Of a DNA stretch of 19,387 nt, positions 1 to 6,147 are shown in pieces; the first letter of the stretch is position 1, and each line of letters starts with the position of its first letter. The notes beneath the pieces were generated by a model, which worked only from the letters and a program-made list of their open reading frames with translations, was not told the DNA's origin and made no database searches. The stretch is taken from contig JBJOPS010000012.1 of the NCBI GenBank assembly GCA_046050465.1, forward strand, positions 1 through 19,387, written 5' to 3'. The position numbers were made by a program, and so were the translations under genes. Origin of the DNA: Egaibacter sp046050465 (GTDB lineage Bacteria; Pseudomonadota; Gammaproteobacteria; Burkholderiales; Burkholderiaceae_C).

Positions 1-96
1 GATGCGGACTTTGCCTTCAGCTTCAGTGATCTCCAGTTCAGATACGTTTGAATCCGACACGAGGTCGATCAAGGTCTTCAGTTTTCTTAAATCCAT
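1..96 (-). CDS. accB: Biotin carboxyl carrier protein of acetyl-CoA carboxylase, N-terminal part (cut by window edge)
   Basis: Only the first 32 codons are in the window. They read MDLRKLKTLIDLVSDSN, followed by VSELEITEAEGKVRI, which is the typical AccB start: a short amphipathic helix followed by the SELEI/EGKVRI segment. AccB carries the biotin that AccC carboxylates and from which the AccA/AccD transferase makes malonyl-CoA, the first step of fatty acid synthesis. The Pro/Ala linker and the biotinyl domain lie beyond the left edge. A GGAGA Shine-Dalgarno sequence sits about 7 nt before the ATG. The gene follows tlpA in the same direction after a 123-nt gap; accC would be expected next, outside the window. 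The call is by sequence recognition and is confident despite the short length. Confidence 0.93.
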   Translation of the reverse strand, partial: MDLRKLKTLIDLVSDSNVSELEITEAEGKVRI

Positions 97-122
97 AGCG
101 TCTCCAACAACGAGTCTAAACA

Positions 123-154
123 GGCCGGCGGCGAATTTACCTTAAATTTCGGCC
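123..154 (-). other. Imperfect inverted repeat in the accB leader
   Basis: The 123-nt tlpA-accB gap contains a GGCCG / CGGCC pair enclosing AAATTT and AAATT segments. On the minus-strand RNA it can fold either as GGC-GAA-TTT against AAA-TTC-GCC with two single-base bulges, or through the outer GGCCG/CGGCC arms. No T-run follows, so it does not look like an intrinsic terminator. It lies 27 nt upstream of the accB start. A role in accB expression is speculation; the fold is what is seen. Confidence 0.3.
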
Positions 155-219
155 AATGTGTTTTATCTTCTTCTATTTTTGCATAACCAGCAGAATTACC
201 TGCTTCAGGCTTGCGGCCG

Positions 220-750
220 TTACCGCAGCAGCGCCCAAACCTTGAGATCATCCGGCGTTACACGGCCCATTTTACGATGAGCGATCAGACCATCAGAGCC
301 CAACACCACTGTAAACGGCAGACCACCGCTCAAATTACCCAGTGATTTACCCAACGCGATGCCGGAAATGCCCGCCAGCACAACCGGATACTGCAACGGC
401 ACTTTGCCCAGAAAACGGGCTACGGGGTCCCGCTGATCAACCGCAATGCCGACAATTTGCCAGTTGTTGGCCTTATTTTCTTGATAAAAACGATCCAATA
501 GTGGCAATTCTTCAACGCACGGCGGGCACCATGTTGCCCAGAAATTGACCAGGACGAGCTTGCCTTTAAGCGTGGCCAGTGACATTTTTCCACCATCCAG
601 CGTATCCATCGACTGCCGCCAAAATGCCTCCGCCGCGCCTGAATCTGCGGCTTTTAACGAATGTCTCCACCAAGACCAGCCGGCACCCGCAATCGCGGCC
701 AACCCGGCCACAGATTTAAAAATCCATTCGCGTCGTGACTTCATAAGCAT
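220..750 (-). CDS. TlpA-like membrane-anchored thiol:disulfide oxidoreductase (thioredoxin fold)
   Basis: This 176-residue protein starts with a basic SRR segment (residues 5-7) and a hydrophobic stretch (about 13-29), which would serve as an uncleaved anchor or signal. The arginine pair before the hydrophobic core loosely resembles a twin-arginine signal, but the W-I after it is a poor match. The thioredoxin-like domain follows: residues 64-70 form a beta strand leading to WATWCPPC with catalytic C75 and C78, and the cis-proline lies in GGLPFTVV (P145). This is the TlpA/ResA/redoxin family, periplasmic reductants used in cytochrome c maturation or disulfide repair; the exact partner cannot be told. 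Starts at 750 or 744 are both possible; AAGAG lies upstream of the first. The next gene on the strand is accB. Confidence 0.9.
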   Translation of the reverse strand: MLMKSRREWIFKSVAGLAAIAGAGWSWWRHSLKAADSGAAEAFWRQSMDTLDGGKMSLATLKGKLVLVNFWATWCPPCVEELPLLDRFYQENKANNWQIVGIAVDQRDPVARFLGKVPLQYPVVLAGISGIALGKSLGNLSGGLPFTVVLGSDGLIAHRKMGRVTPDDLKVWALLR

Positions 751-1381
751 TTTAATTGCTCTTAAATTTTAATAAAATCGCTCATAAACATACATCATTC
801 AACAAATCGCATGGCGAACTCCCTTTCGCATCACCGCTCAATCTTACCGTGTCAGAATGATCGATTTAATATCGCCTACCTTTGGCGAAACACGTTGTTG
901 ATGCCATACCGGGCATCGACCAGCGTACCCTGATAGGGAACCCTTTCACTCACCAGCCCTTGCATCTATGAAGTGCAATTTGGGGTCTGAATGCAAATTC
1001 GACGACATCGGAAATACCAGCCTTGACTTTGCACCCTCATCATCAACCCGTGCGCGCGGCAAGTATAGTTGCCAAATTTTTCACACTTCCCACTTTTCCC
1101 TGGACGTTGATGTTCGAATGCACCATGAGCTCGTGTACAGTTCGGGCGCTATTGAACCATTCATGATGAAACCGCTTCTCCCACAACCGCTACACCAGAG
1201 CGACGCCTGCACAAACCCTGCGACACCGGGACACACAACACTCCTACGGCCGGAGGTGATTGAGCACCCCCTTGAAACGGGTTGGAACATGTTGGCCTCA
1301 GCCGTAACGCTCCGGGAGAGTCAGCCCTCCGAGTCCTACGCCGACACAATGCCTTCACAACTGACCCCACTTCCGGAACCA
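751..1381. other. Gene-poor stretch between tlpA and the plus-strand hypothetical gene
   Basis: The first about 60 nt next to tlpA are AT-rich and presumably hold its promoter, though I found no convincing -35/-10 pair. A 29-codon minus-strand frame (876-965) and an N-terminal extension of the plus-strand gene, open back to an ATG at 968, fall in this stretch. The extension has no recognisable domain and no good ribosome binding site. I see no tRNA, clear repeat or mobile-element end here. Confidence 0.5.
876..965 (-). other. Possible 29-codon small reading frame or remnant
   Basis: An ATG at 965 opens a frame running MQGLVSERVPYQGTLVD then ARYGINNVFRQR before a TAG. Many of its codons are G/C-ending (CTG, GTG, GTC, GCC, CGG, GGC, ATC, AAC, CGC), like the real genes of the window, which is why I list it. 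There is no Shine-Dalgarno sequence and an in-frame TAG immediately precedes the ATG. I do not recognise the peptide. It could be chance, a small peptide, or the tail of a decayed gene. Confidence 0.15.
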
Positions 1382-1675
1382 ATGATGTCTGCCGTGATGA
1401 AACCGTTAGCAGTAGAGTACGCCGCATCCCCATCAGAACGAAAAAAACGTGATGCCATGGAGTTGCTGAAACGTGATCACAAACGTATCCATGACGCCAT
1501 TGAATTGATGTGGGGCGAACGGGAGTGCAGTATCCATATCCAGAGACTAATGATGAGCGGGGGCGACGGTATGGGCAAAAACCGGGTGGGCTTCAAGGTA
1601 GAAACTGTTGCGGCCCTGCTGGCCCTTAGCGACCTGAATGATGCCGCCAGCGAATGGCGTCTGCGCGGCGCTTAA
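1382..1675 (+). CDS. Conserved hypothetical protein (about 97 aa; start uncertain)
   Basis: This is the only plus-strand gene I accept. The C-terminal part is rich in charged, helix-forming sequence: KRDAMELLKRDHKRIHDAIE, then LMWGERECSIHIQRL, GGDGMGKNRVGF and KVETVAALLALSDLND. I recall similar small uncharacterised proteins from Comamonadaceae, but I know no function. The frame is open back to an ATG at 968 (235 codons), but residues before 1382 are low in recognisable structure and no ATG there has a ribosome binding site. I chose the MMSAVMKPL start, where a weak GGA lies 4 nt before the ATG at 1382 and 7 nt before the one at 1385. The gene converges on serS and the two stop codons share TTAA. 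There is no signal peptide or membrane segment. Confidence 0.6.
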   Translation: MMSAVMKPLAVEYAASPSERKKRDAMELLKRDHKRIHDAIELMWGERECSIHIQRLMMSGGDGMGKNRVGFKVETVAALLALSDLNDAASEWRLRGA

Positions 1676-2994
1676 GCCGACAAACGCTCTAGCCCACCTA
1701 GGTAGGGCCGCAATGTCTCAGGCACCGTTACCGAGCCATCGGCGTTCTGGTAGTTCTCCAGCACCGCCACCAGCGTGCGCCCCACCGCCAGACCCGAGCC
1801 GTTCAAAGTGTGCACCAGCTCGTTTTTGCCCTGTGCATTTTTGAAGCGCGCCTGCAGGCGGCGGGCCTGAAACGCTTCGCAGTTGGAGACCGAGCTGATC
1901 TCGCGGTAGGTATTCTGTGCAGGCAGCCACACCTCCAGATCATAGGTCTTGGCGGCGCCAAAGCCCATGTCGCCGGTGCACAGTGACATCACCCGGTAAG
2001 GCAGGCCCAGCTTTTGCAAAATAGCTTCGGCATGGCCTGTCATGGCTTCCAGCGCTTCGTAGCTTTTATCGGGGTGGGTGATCTGCACCATTTCCACCTT
2101 GTCGAACTGGTGCTGGCGGATCAAACCGCGGGTGTCGCGACCGTAAGAGCCCGCCTCAGACCGGAAACAGGGCGTGTGGGCGGTGAGTTTGATGGGCAGC
2201 TCGTTTTCTGCCACCACCACGTCGCGTACGAAGTTGGTGAGTGACACTTCGCTGGTTGGGATCAGGTACAGCGCCGCGTTGTCCGGCACTTCTTCGCTTT
2301 CCTGCCCACCCTTTTTGGCCGCAAACAGATCGCCCTCGAACTTGGGCAACTGACCTGTTCCACGCAAGGTATCTGCGTTCACGATGTACGGCGTGTAGCA
2401 CTCGGTGTAACCATGTTCCTGCGTCTGCACATCCAGCATGAACTGGGCCAGTGCTCGGTGCAGGCGGGCAATAGGCCCCTTCATTACGGTGAAGCGCGCC
2501 CCGGTCAGCTTGACCCCCATGTCAAAGTCCAGCCCGAGTGGCGCGCCGACATCTACATGATCCTGCACGGTGAAATTCATCGCTGGAGGCGTGCCCCATG
2601 AGCGGACCACCACATTGCCATGCTCGTCCGAGCCCACCGGCACGCTTTCGTGGGGCAGGTTGGGCACGGCCAGCAGCAGCCCCTGCAAATTGATCTGAAT
2701 CAGCTCCAGACGTGTCGCGAACGTGTCCAACTCGGACTTGATCGACGCGGTTTGCGCCATCACGGCATCCACCTCAGGCTGGCCGGCAGGACCTTTGGAC
2801 TTGAGCTGCCCGATCTGTTTGCTCAGTGCATTGCGTTTGGCCTGCAGCTCTTCGGTGCGGGTTTGAATGGTCTTGCGCTCAGCCTCCAGCGTGATGAAAA
2901 CCTCCACATTGAGGAACGCCTGCGGCTTTTTGCGGGTTTCCAGGCGCGCAATGGCCCCGGCGAGGTCTTTTCGGAGATAAGTGATGTCTAGCAT
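1672..2994 (-). CDS. serS: Seryl-tRNA synthetase
   Basis: Charges tRNA-Ser (and tRNA-Sec where present) with serine in the cytoplasm. The 440-residue length and MLDITYLRKDL start are typical. Residues about 30-105 form the long antiparallel coiled-coil arm that grips the tRNA long variable arm. The class II catalytic core follows, with the serine-binding TSE motif at 247-249, motif 2 FRSEAG at 277-282 followed by GRDTRGLIRQHQF, and motif 3 NGSGLAVGR at 398-406. All are intact. There is no Shine-Dalgarno sequence directly before the ATG; the 212-nt region upstream contains hairpins (3016-3127). The gene ends against the plus-strand hypothetical gene, overlapping it by 4 nt. The identification is certain. 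Confidence 0.98.
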   Translation of the reverse strand: MLDITYLRKDLAGAIARLETRKKPQAFLNVEVFITLEAERKTIQTRTEELQAKRNALSKQIGQLKSKGPAGQPEVDAVMAQTASIKSELDTFATRLELIQINLQGLLLAVPNLPHESVPVGSDEHGNVVVRSWGTPPAMNFTVQDHVDVGAPLGLDFDMGVKLTGARFTVMKGPIARLHRALAQFMLDVQTQEHGYTECYTPYIVNADTLRGTGQLPKFEGDLFAAKKGGQESEEVPDNAALYLIPTSEVSLTNFVRDVVVAENELPIKLTAHTPCFRSEAGSYGRDTRGLIRQHQFDKVEMVQITHPDKSYEALEAMTGHAEAILQKLGLPYRVMSLCTGDMGFGAAKTYDLEVWLPAQNTYREISSVSNCEAFQARRLQARFKNAQGKNELVHTLNGSGLAVGRTLVAVLENYQNADGSVTVPETLRPYLGGLERLSA

Positions 2995-3007
2995 GTGAGC
3001 ATTTTAG

Positions 3008-3223
3008 TTACTCTATTGAGATCCCCATGCGATCAACTACATCAGGGCAGCCACCGATGTCGCCACAATCTGACTGTCCGTAAATCTCGACTTCTTCACG
3101 TAGAACTTTCTTCTTGGAAAATTCTACTTCTCGGGCCTTTGGTTTATCGGTGGGATTACCAACACGAAACGGAGTCCTTTTCTGCTCTCTGAATAGTTCT
3201 CCCGCTTTACTGGAGACGACCTT
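3008..3223 (-). pseudogene. Start-less 71-codon open frame; possible 3' remnant of an unknown gene
   Basis: Between DUF1178 and serS the minus strand holds a frame open for 71 codons after a TGA and ending in TAA at 3010-3008. It reads protein-like: SKAGELFREQKRTPFRVGN, PTDKPKAREVEFSKKKVL, REEVEIYGQSDCGDIGG and CPDVVDRMGISIE. There is no ATG, GTG or TTG until codon 66, so it cannot be translated on its own by normal rules. Fewer than half of its codons end in G or C by my hand count (about 31 of 71), and several (CTA, AGA, GTA, ATA) are uncommon in the neighbouring genes. I do not recognise the protein. An open frame this long can arise by chance, so this is a tentative remnant call. Confidence 0.25.
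3016..3127 (-). promoter_or_regulatory. serS leader with three consecutive potential stem-loops
   Basis: On the serS-sense RNA, 3127-3100 forms an 11-bp stem (GTAGAATTTTC with GAAAGTTCTAC, one G-U pair, 6-nt loop). Positions 3060-3039 form a 7-bp stem (ACATCGG with CTGATGT, one G-U pair). Positions 3036-3016 form GATC/GATC flanked by TT/AA, with a 2-nt bulge. In the first two, the non-Watson-Crick position is a G-U pair on this strand but an A-C mismatch on the other, which favours a fold of the serS-sense transcript. None has a following T-run. A regulatory function is inference only. Confidence 0.3.
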
Positions 3224-3665
3224 TCAGTGCCTCAGGCAATGCAATAGGCACCACAGCAATACCCTCTTCCAGCAGGGATTCTCTTTCTTCCGTTGTGGCC
3301 TTGCCGCGAATGCCGCGCTCTTTGGCTTCTCCGTAATGGATTTTGCGGGCTTCCTCGGCAAATTGATCACCGACATCGTCCGTATTGGCCAGCACACGCT
3401 GGGCCATTGCTAGCCATGCTGCCTGAAGACTCAAGTCCGGGGTGGCGGCCGCCACCGCAACAACGTCCTGCCTGCTGGTTTCTGGCTCGTTACGCTGGCT
3501 GCCGAGATTCAGGCGTGGCGCACTCAGTTTTTTGACAATGGATACGTCCGCACACAGCGGGCAAGCCACCAAGCCACGTGCGAGCTGGCTTGCAAAGTCA
3601 TCTTCCGATGCGAACCAACCCTCAAACACATGGTGGTGCGAACACTGTAGATCCAGAACTTTCAT
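3207..3665 (-). CDS. DUF1178 family protein
   Basis: This 152-residue soluble protein begins MKVLDLQCSHHHVFEGWF and then GLVACPLCADVSIVKKLSAP. The C8/H10-H12 and C35-x2-C38 pairs make a small zinc-ribbon-like N-terminus, which is the hallmark of DUF1178. The middle is a low-complexity linker (about 55-80) and the C-terminus is helical, ending ALPEALKGRLQ, the usual end of the family. Function is not established. It starts 10 nt after the NUDIX gene stops and is surely co-transcribed with it; a gap of 212 nt separates it from serS. Confidence 0.88.
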   Translation of the reverse strand: MKVLDLQCSHHHVFEGWFASEDDFASQLARGLVACPLCADVSIVKKLSAPRLNLGSQRNEPETSRQDVVAVAAATPDLSLQAAWLAMAQRVLANTDDVGDQFAEEARKIHYGEAKERGIRGKATTEERESLLEEGIAVVPIALPEALKGRLQ

Positions 3666-3675
3666 GCACTCATTA

Positions 3676-4278
3676 TCAGACTGCTGGTACCACGGCCGGG
3701 TTTTGCCATGTCAAATCCCATGCGCCCGAGAGCAAATTCTGAAGCCACAAGGCACCCACCAATGTCTTGCCATCTGTAACTTTGCCCTCCCGACACCACT
3801 GGAAAAGCTCATCTGGCGTAGCGGTAATAACCTCCAGAAACTCACCCTCGTCAAGACGCCTATTTCCCAACGTGAGTTGGCGCGCAAACCAGATATCGAT
3901 GAACTCTGTGGCGTAGGCAACAACCGGATGCAGCAAACCTGCGCGCGCCCATTGGCCCGCTGAATAACCGGTCTCTTCTTGCAGCTCACGCTGGGCACAC
4001 ATCTGGATGCTTTCGCCTGGATCCAGTTTGCCTGCGGGGAACTCGATCATGACGCGACCGAGTGGATAACGGAACTGCCTCTCCAAAACCAGCCTGATGC
4101 CGCCAGCAGAATCCTCCAGAAGAGGAATGATCATGACAGCACCGGGATGCACAACGAACTCACGGGTGGCCAGCTTGCCATCTGGCAGTTTCACCGTGTC
4201 GCGGAATGTGTGGAGGAAGTTACCCTTTACGAGTTCCTGGCTGGCGACTTTTACTTCGACCAGGTGACGATCAGGCAT
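3676..4278 (-). CDS. NUDIX hydrolase, ADP-ribose pyrophosphatase-like
   Basis: This 200-residue protein has a complete Nudix box at residues 83-104: G83-x5-E89-x7-R97-E98-L-x-E101-E102-x-G104. The glutamates bind the catalytic Mg2+ or Mn2+. The N-terminus (FRDTVKLPDGKLATREFVVH, then PGAVMIIPL) and the RQFRYPLGRVMIEFPAGKLDPGE run are typical of the ADP-ribose/NDP-sugar pyrophosphatase branch, which cleaves ADP-ribose to AMP and ribose 5-phosphate. The substrate is inferred from this resemblance. It lies 26 nt after the DUF2818 gene and just before DUF1178, in a cluster that follows nuoN. A link to NAD(H) turnover near complex I is tempting but not shown. Confidence 0.93.
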   Translation of the reverse strand: MPDRHLVEVKVASQELVKGNFLHTFRDTVKLPDGKLATREFVVHPGAVMIIPLLEDSAGGIRLVLERQFRYPLGRVMIEFPAGKLDPGESIQMCAQRELQEETGYSAGQWARAGLLHPVVAYATEFIDIWFARQLTLGNRRLDEGEFLEVITATPDELFQWCREGKVTDGKTLVGALWLQNLLSGAWDLTWQNPAVVPAV

Positions 4279-4304
4279 CTGCTATCTCCAACAATCAGAC
4301 GTTC

Positions 4305-4607
4305 TCAATCGCGATGCTTGAGCAGGTAGCGATAAACAAACCCGGGAAAGGCGAACGTGATAAACAAGGAGGCCGTGATGGCATAGAACTCCCAGTTTTG
4401 ATCAGCAATCTGTCCGGCCCGCTTCTCAAGAAGCAATGCAACACCACCGATGAGGAAGTAAAAAACGACTAACTCAAGCAAGCGCAACCCAAGGGATTTT
4501 GGTTTTGAAAACGCTACAACAGCCATCAGGCGATGACTCAAGAATGGCAGGTTGGCTGCGCAAAAGGCGCCCAACACAACCAACCAAACCGACGCAGACT
4601 GGGACAC
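4305..4607 (-). CDS. DUF2818 family small inner-membrane protein
   Basis: This 100-residue protein has three probable transmembrane helices, at about 5-22, 42-60 and 73-92. Typical segments are SASVWLVVLGAFCAANLPF, KSLGLRLLELVVFY, EKRAGQIADQNWEFY and FPGFVYRYL. It belongs to DUF2818, which has no known function and in my recollection sits behind nuoN in Betaproteobacteria. The start is a GTG (MSQSASVWL) with no visible Shine-Dalgarno sequence, 26 nt after the nuoN stop, so translation may depend on ribosomes finishing nuoN. An internal ATG (M28) would remove the first helix and is unlikely. A role with complex I is inference from position only. Confidence 0.87.
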   Translation of the reverse strand: MSQSASVWLVVLGAFCAANLPFLSHRLMAVVAFSKPKSLGLRLLELVVFYFLIGGVALLLEKRAGQIADQNWEFYAITASLFITFAFPGFVYRYLLKHRD

Positions 4608-4633
4608 GATGGGTTAACGTATGGGCGAGAGGC

Positions 4634-6121
4634 TTAGGGAGCCATCATCTGGGCAATAGCGTGGGCACACAGCGTCATCAAACCGCCAGGCACCAGTCCC
4701 AGAACGAGAACCAGAGCGCCGTTAACACTCAGCACCACCCGCACGTCAGTTGTCGCAGAGATTGCATGGTCGCTGGATGGCGCATCAAAGTACATGACCT
4801 TCACCACACGCAGGTAGTAGAAGGCCCCAACCAGTGACATCATCACGGCGAATATCGCAAGTCCGAGGTGAAACGCCTGACCCGACGCAATCAGCGCCTG
4901 AAGGACCGACAGTTTGGCGTAGAAACCGACCATGGGTGGAATACCCGCCAAAGAGAACAGGCATACGGCCATCACAGCCGCATACAAGGGGCTACGCTGG
5001 TTCAGACCGGCAAAGTCGGCAATCTCCTCGCTCTCGAAACCATCACGCGCCAATAGCATGATCACACCAAAGCTGGCCAGCGTGGTGAGCACGTAGGTCA
5101 AGACATAAAACATGGAAGAGCCGTAAGCGTCAGCCGAAGACATGGTGTTGCCGTTTATCACGCCAGACATCAAGCCCAGCAAGACAAAACCCATCTGCGA
5201 AATGGTGGAGAAGGCCAGCATGCGCTTCAGATTGGTTTGTGCAATGGCGGCCAAATTGCCGACCAGCAGTGAGCCCACGGCAAGCACCATCAACATCTGC
5301 TGCCAGTCAATGGCCAGCGGCAGCATGCCCTCCACCAGCAGGCGGATAACGATGGCAAACGCTGCCAGCTTGGGTGCTCCACCAATCACCAACGTCACCG
5401 CCGTTGGAGCCCCTTGGTAGACGTCGGGAATCCACATGTGAAACGGCACCACGCCCAGCTTGAAGGCCAGGCCAGCAACGACAAACACAAGTCCGAATAC
5501 CAGAACCTGGTGTTTGATCTGTCCGGTCGCAATGGCCCTGGCAACGTCATTGACGTCCAGCGAACCGGTTGCACCGTACAGCATGGACAAGCCATATAAC
5601 AAAAAACCCGAGGCCAGCGCCCCCAGGACGAAGTACTTCATGGCGGCTTCCGTTGCGGTCGCATTGTCACGACGCAGGGCCACCAGTGCATAGCTGGACA
5701 GCGTTAACAACTCCAGCCCCATGTAGATGATGAGGAAGTTGTTTCCCGAGATCATGGTAAACATGCCAAGCAGGGCAAACAGACTCAGTGTGAACATTTC
5801 GCCACCCCGAAGCATGTCTCGATCTGCGGCATAAGGTCGCCCATAAACCAGGGTAACCATCACGGCGACGGCTGCAAAGCACTTAAGCCAATTGCCCATG
5901 GGGTCGCTGACCACCATATTGCCAAAACCGTACACCGTGGTTCCTGCATCTGCATACAAGGCGGACAGAAAGGCTACGAGCGCCAGCGTAAGCAGCGTAA
6001 GCACATAGGTGACGTTCCGACGGGCGCTTTTCACACCAAGGTCAACCAGCAGGATCACACACGCCATGACCAGCAGGACGATCTCCGGGTAAACCGAGAT
6101 CCAGCTGAGTTTGTCAATCAT
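4634..6121 (-). CDS. nuoN: NADH-quinone oxidoreductase subunit N
   Basis: One of three antiporter-like proton-pumping subunits in the membrane arm of complex I. It has 495 residues and about 14 transmembrane helices. The conserved glutamate of TM5 is in GLELLTLSSYAL (E137), and the broken-helix lysine is in AFKLGVVPFHMWIPDVYQGAPT (K221). AGIPPMVGFYAK, later in the protein, is also characteristic. It is the last nuo gene, 26 nt after nuoM, and is followed by DUF2818. The GAGA before the ATG is a modest ribosome binding site. The protein is intact, without frameshifts. Confidence 0.98.
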   Translation of the reverse strand: MIDKLSWISVYPEIVLLVMACVILLVDLGVKSARRNVTYVLTLLTLALVAFLSALYADAGTTVYGFGNMVVSDPMGNWLKCFAAVAVMVTLVYGRPYAADRDMLRGGEMFTLSLFALLGMFTMISGNNFLIIYMGLELLTLSSYALVALRRDNATATEAAMKYFVLGALASGFLLYGLSMLYGATGSLDVNDVARAIATGQIKHQVLVFGLVFVVAGLAFKLGVVPFHMWIPDVYQGAPTAVTLVIGGAPKLAAFAIVIRLLVEGMLPLAIDWQQMLMVLAVGSLLVGNLAAIAQTNLKRMLAFSTISQMGFVLLGLMSGVINGNTMSSADAYGSSMFYVLTYVLTTLASFGVIMLLARDGFESEEIADFAGLNQRSPLYAAVMAVCLFSLAGIPPMVGFYAKLSVLQALIASGQAFHLGLAIFAVMMSLVGAFYYLRVVKVMYFDAPSSDHAISATTDVRVVLSVNGALVLVLGLVPGGLMTLCAHAIAQMMAP

Positions 6122-6147
6122 GATTCAAGTCTCTCAATTCAGTTCGA

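Noticed and set aside
220..750. Twin-arginine signal in the TlpA-like protein
   Set aside because: SRR is present but the next residues (E-W-I-F-K) fit the consensus poorly; an ordinary membrane anchor is as likely.
751..880. AT-rich stretch before tlpA as a sigma-70 promoter (TAAAAT as a -10 box)
   Set aside because: TAAAAT resembles a -10 box but has no acceptable -35 partner at 16-18 nt and lies almost on the start codon.
968..1381. Upstream 138 codons of the plus-strand frame as part of the gene
   Set aside because: Composition is unremarkable, no start there has a ribosome binding site, and only the part after 1382 looks conserved. Kept as a stated alternative start.
2995..3192. 65-codon plus-strand frame in the serS leader
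   Set aside because: Sequence is not protein-like, there is no ribosome binding site, and it is antisense to the leader structures.
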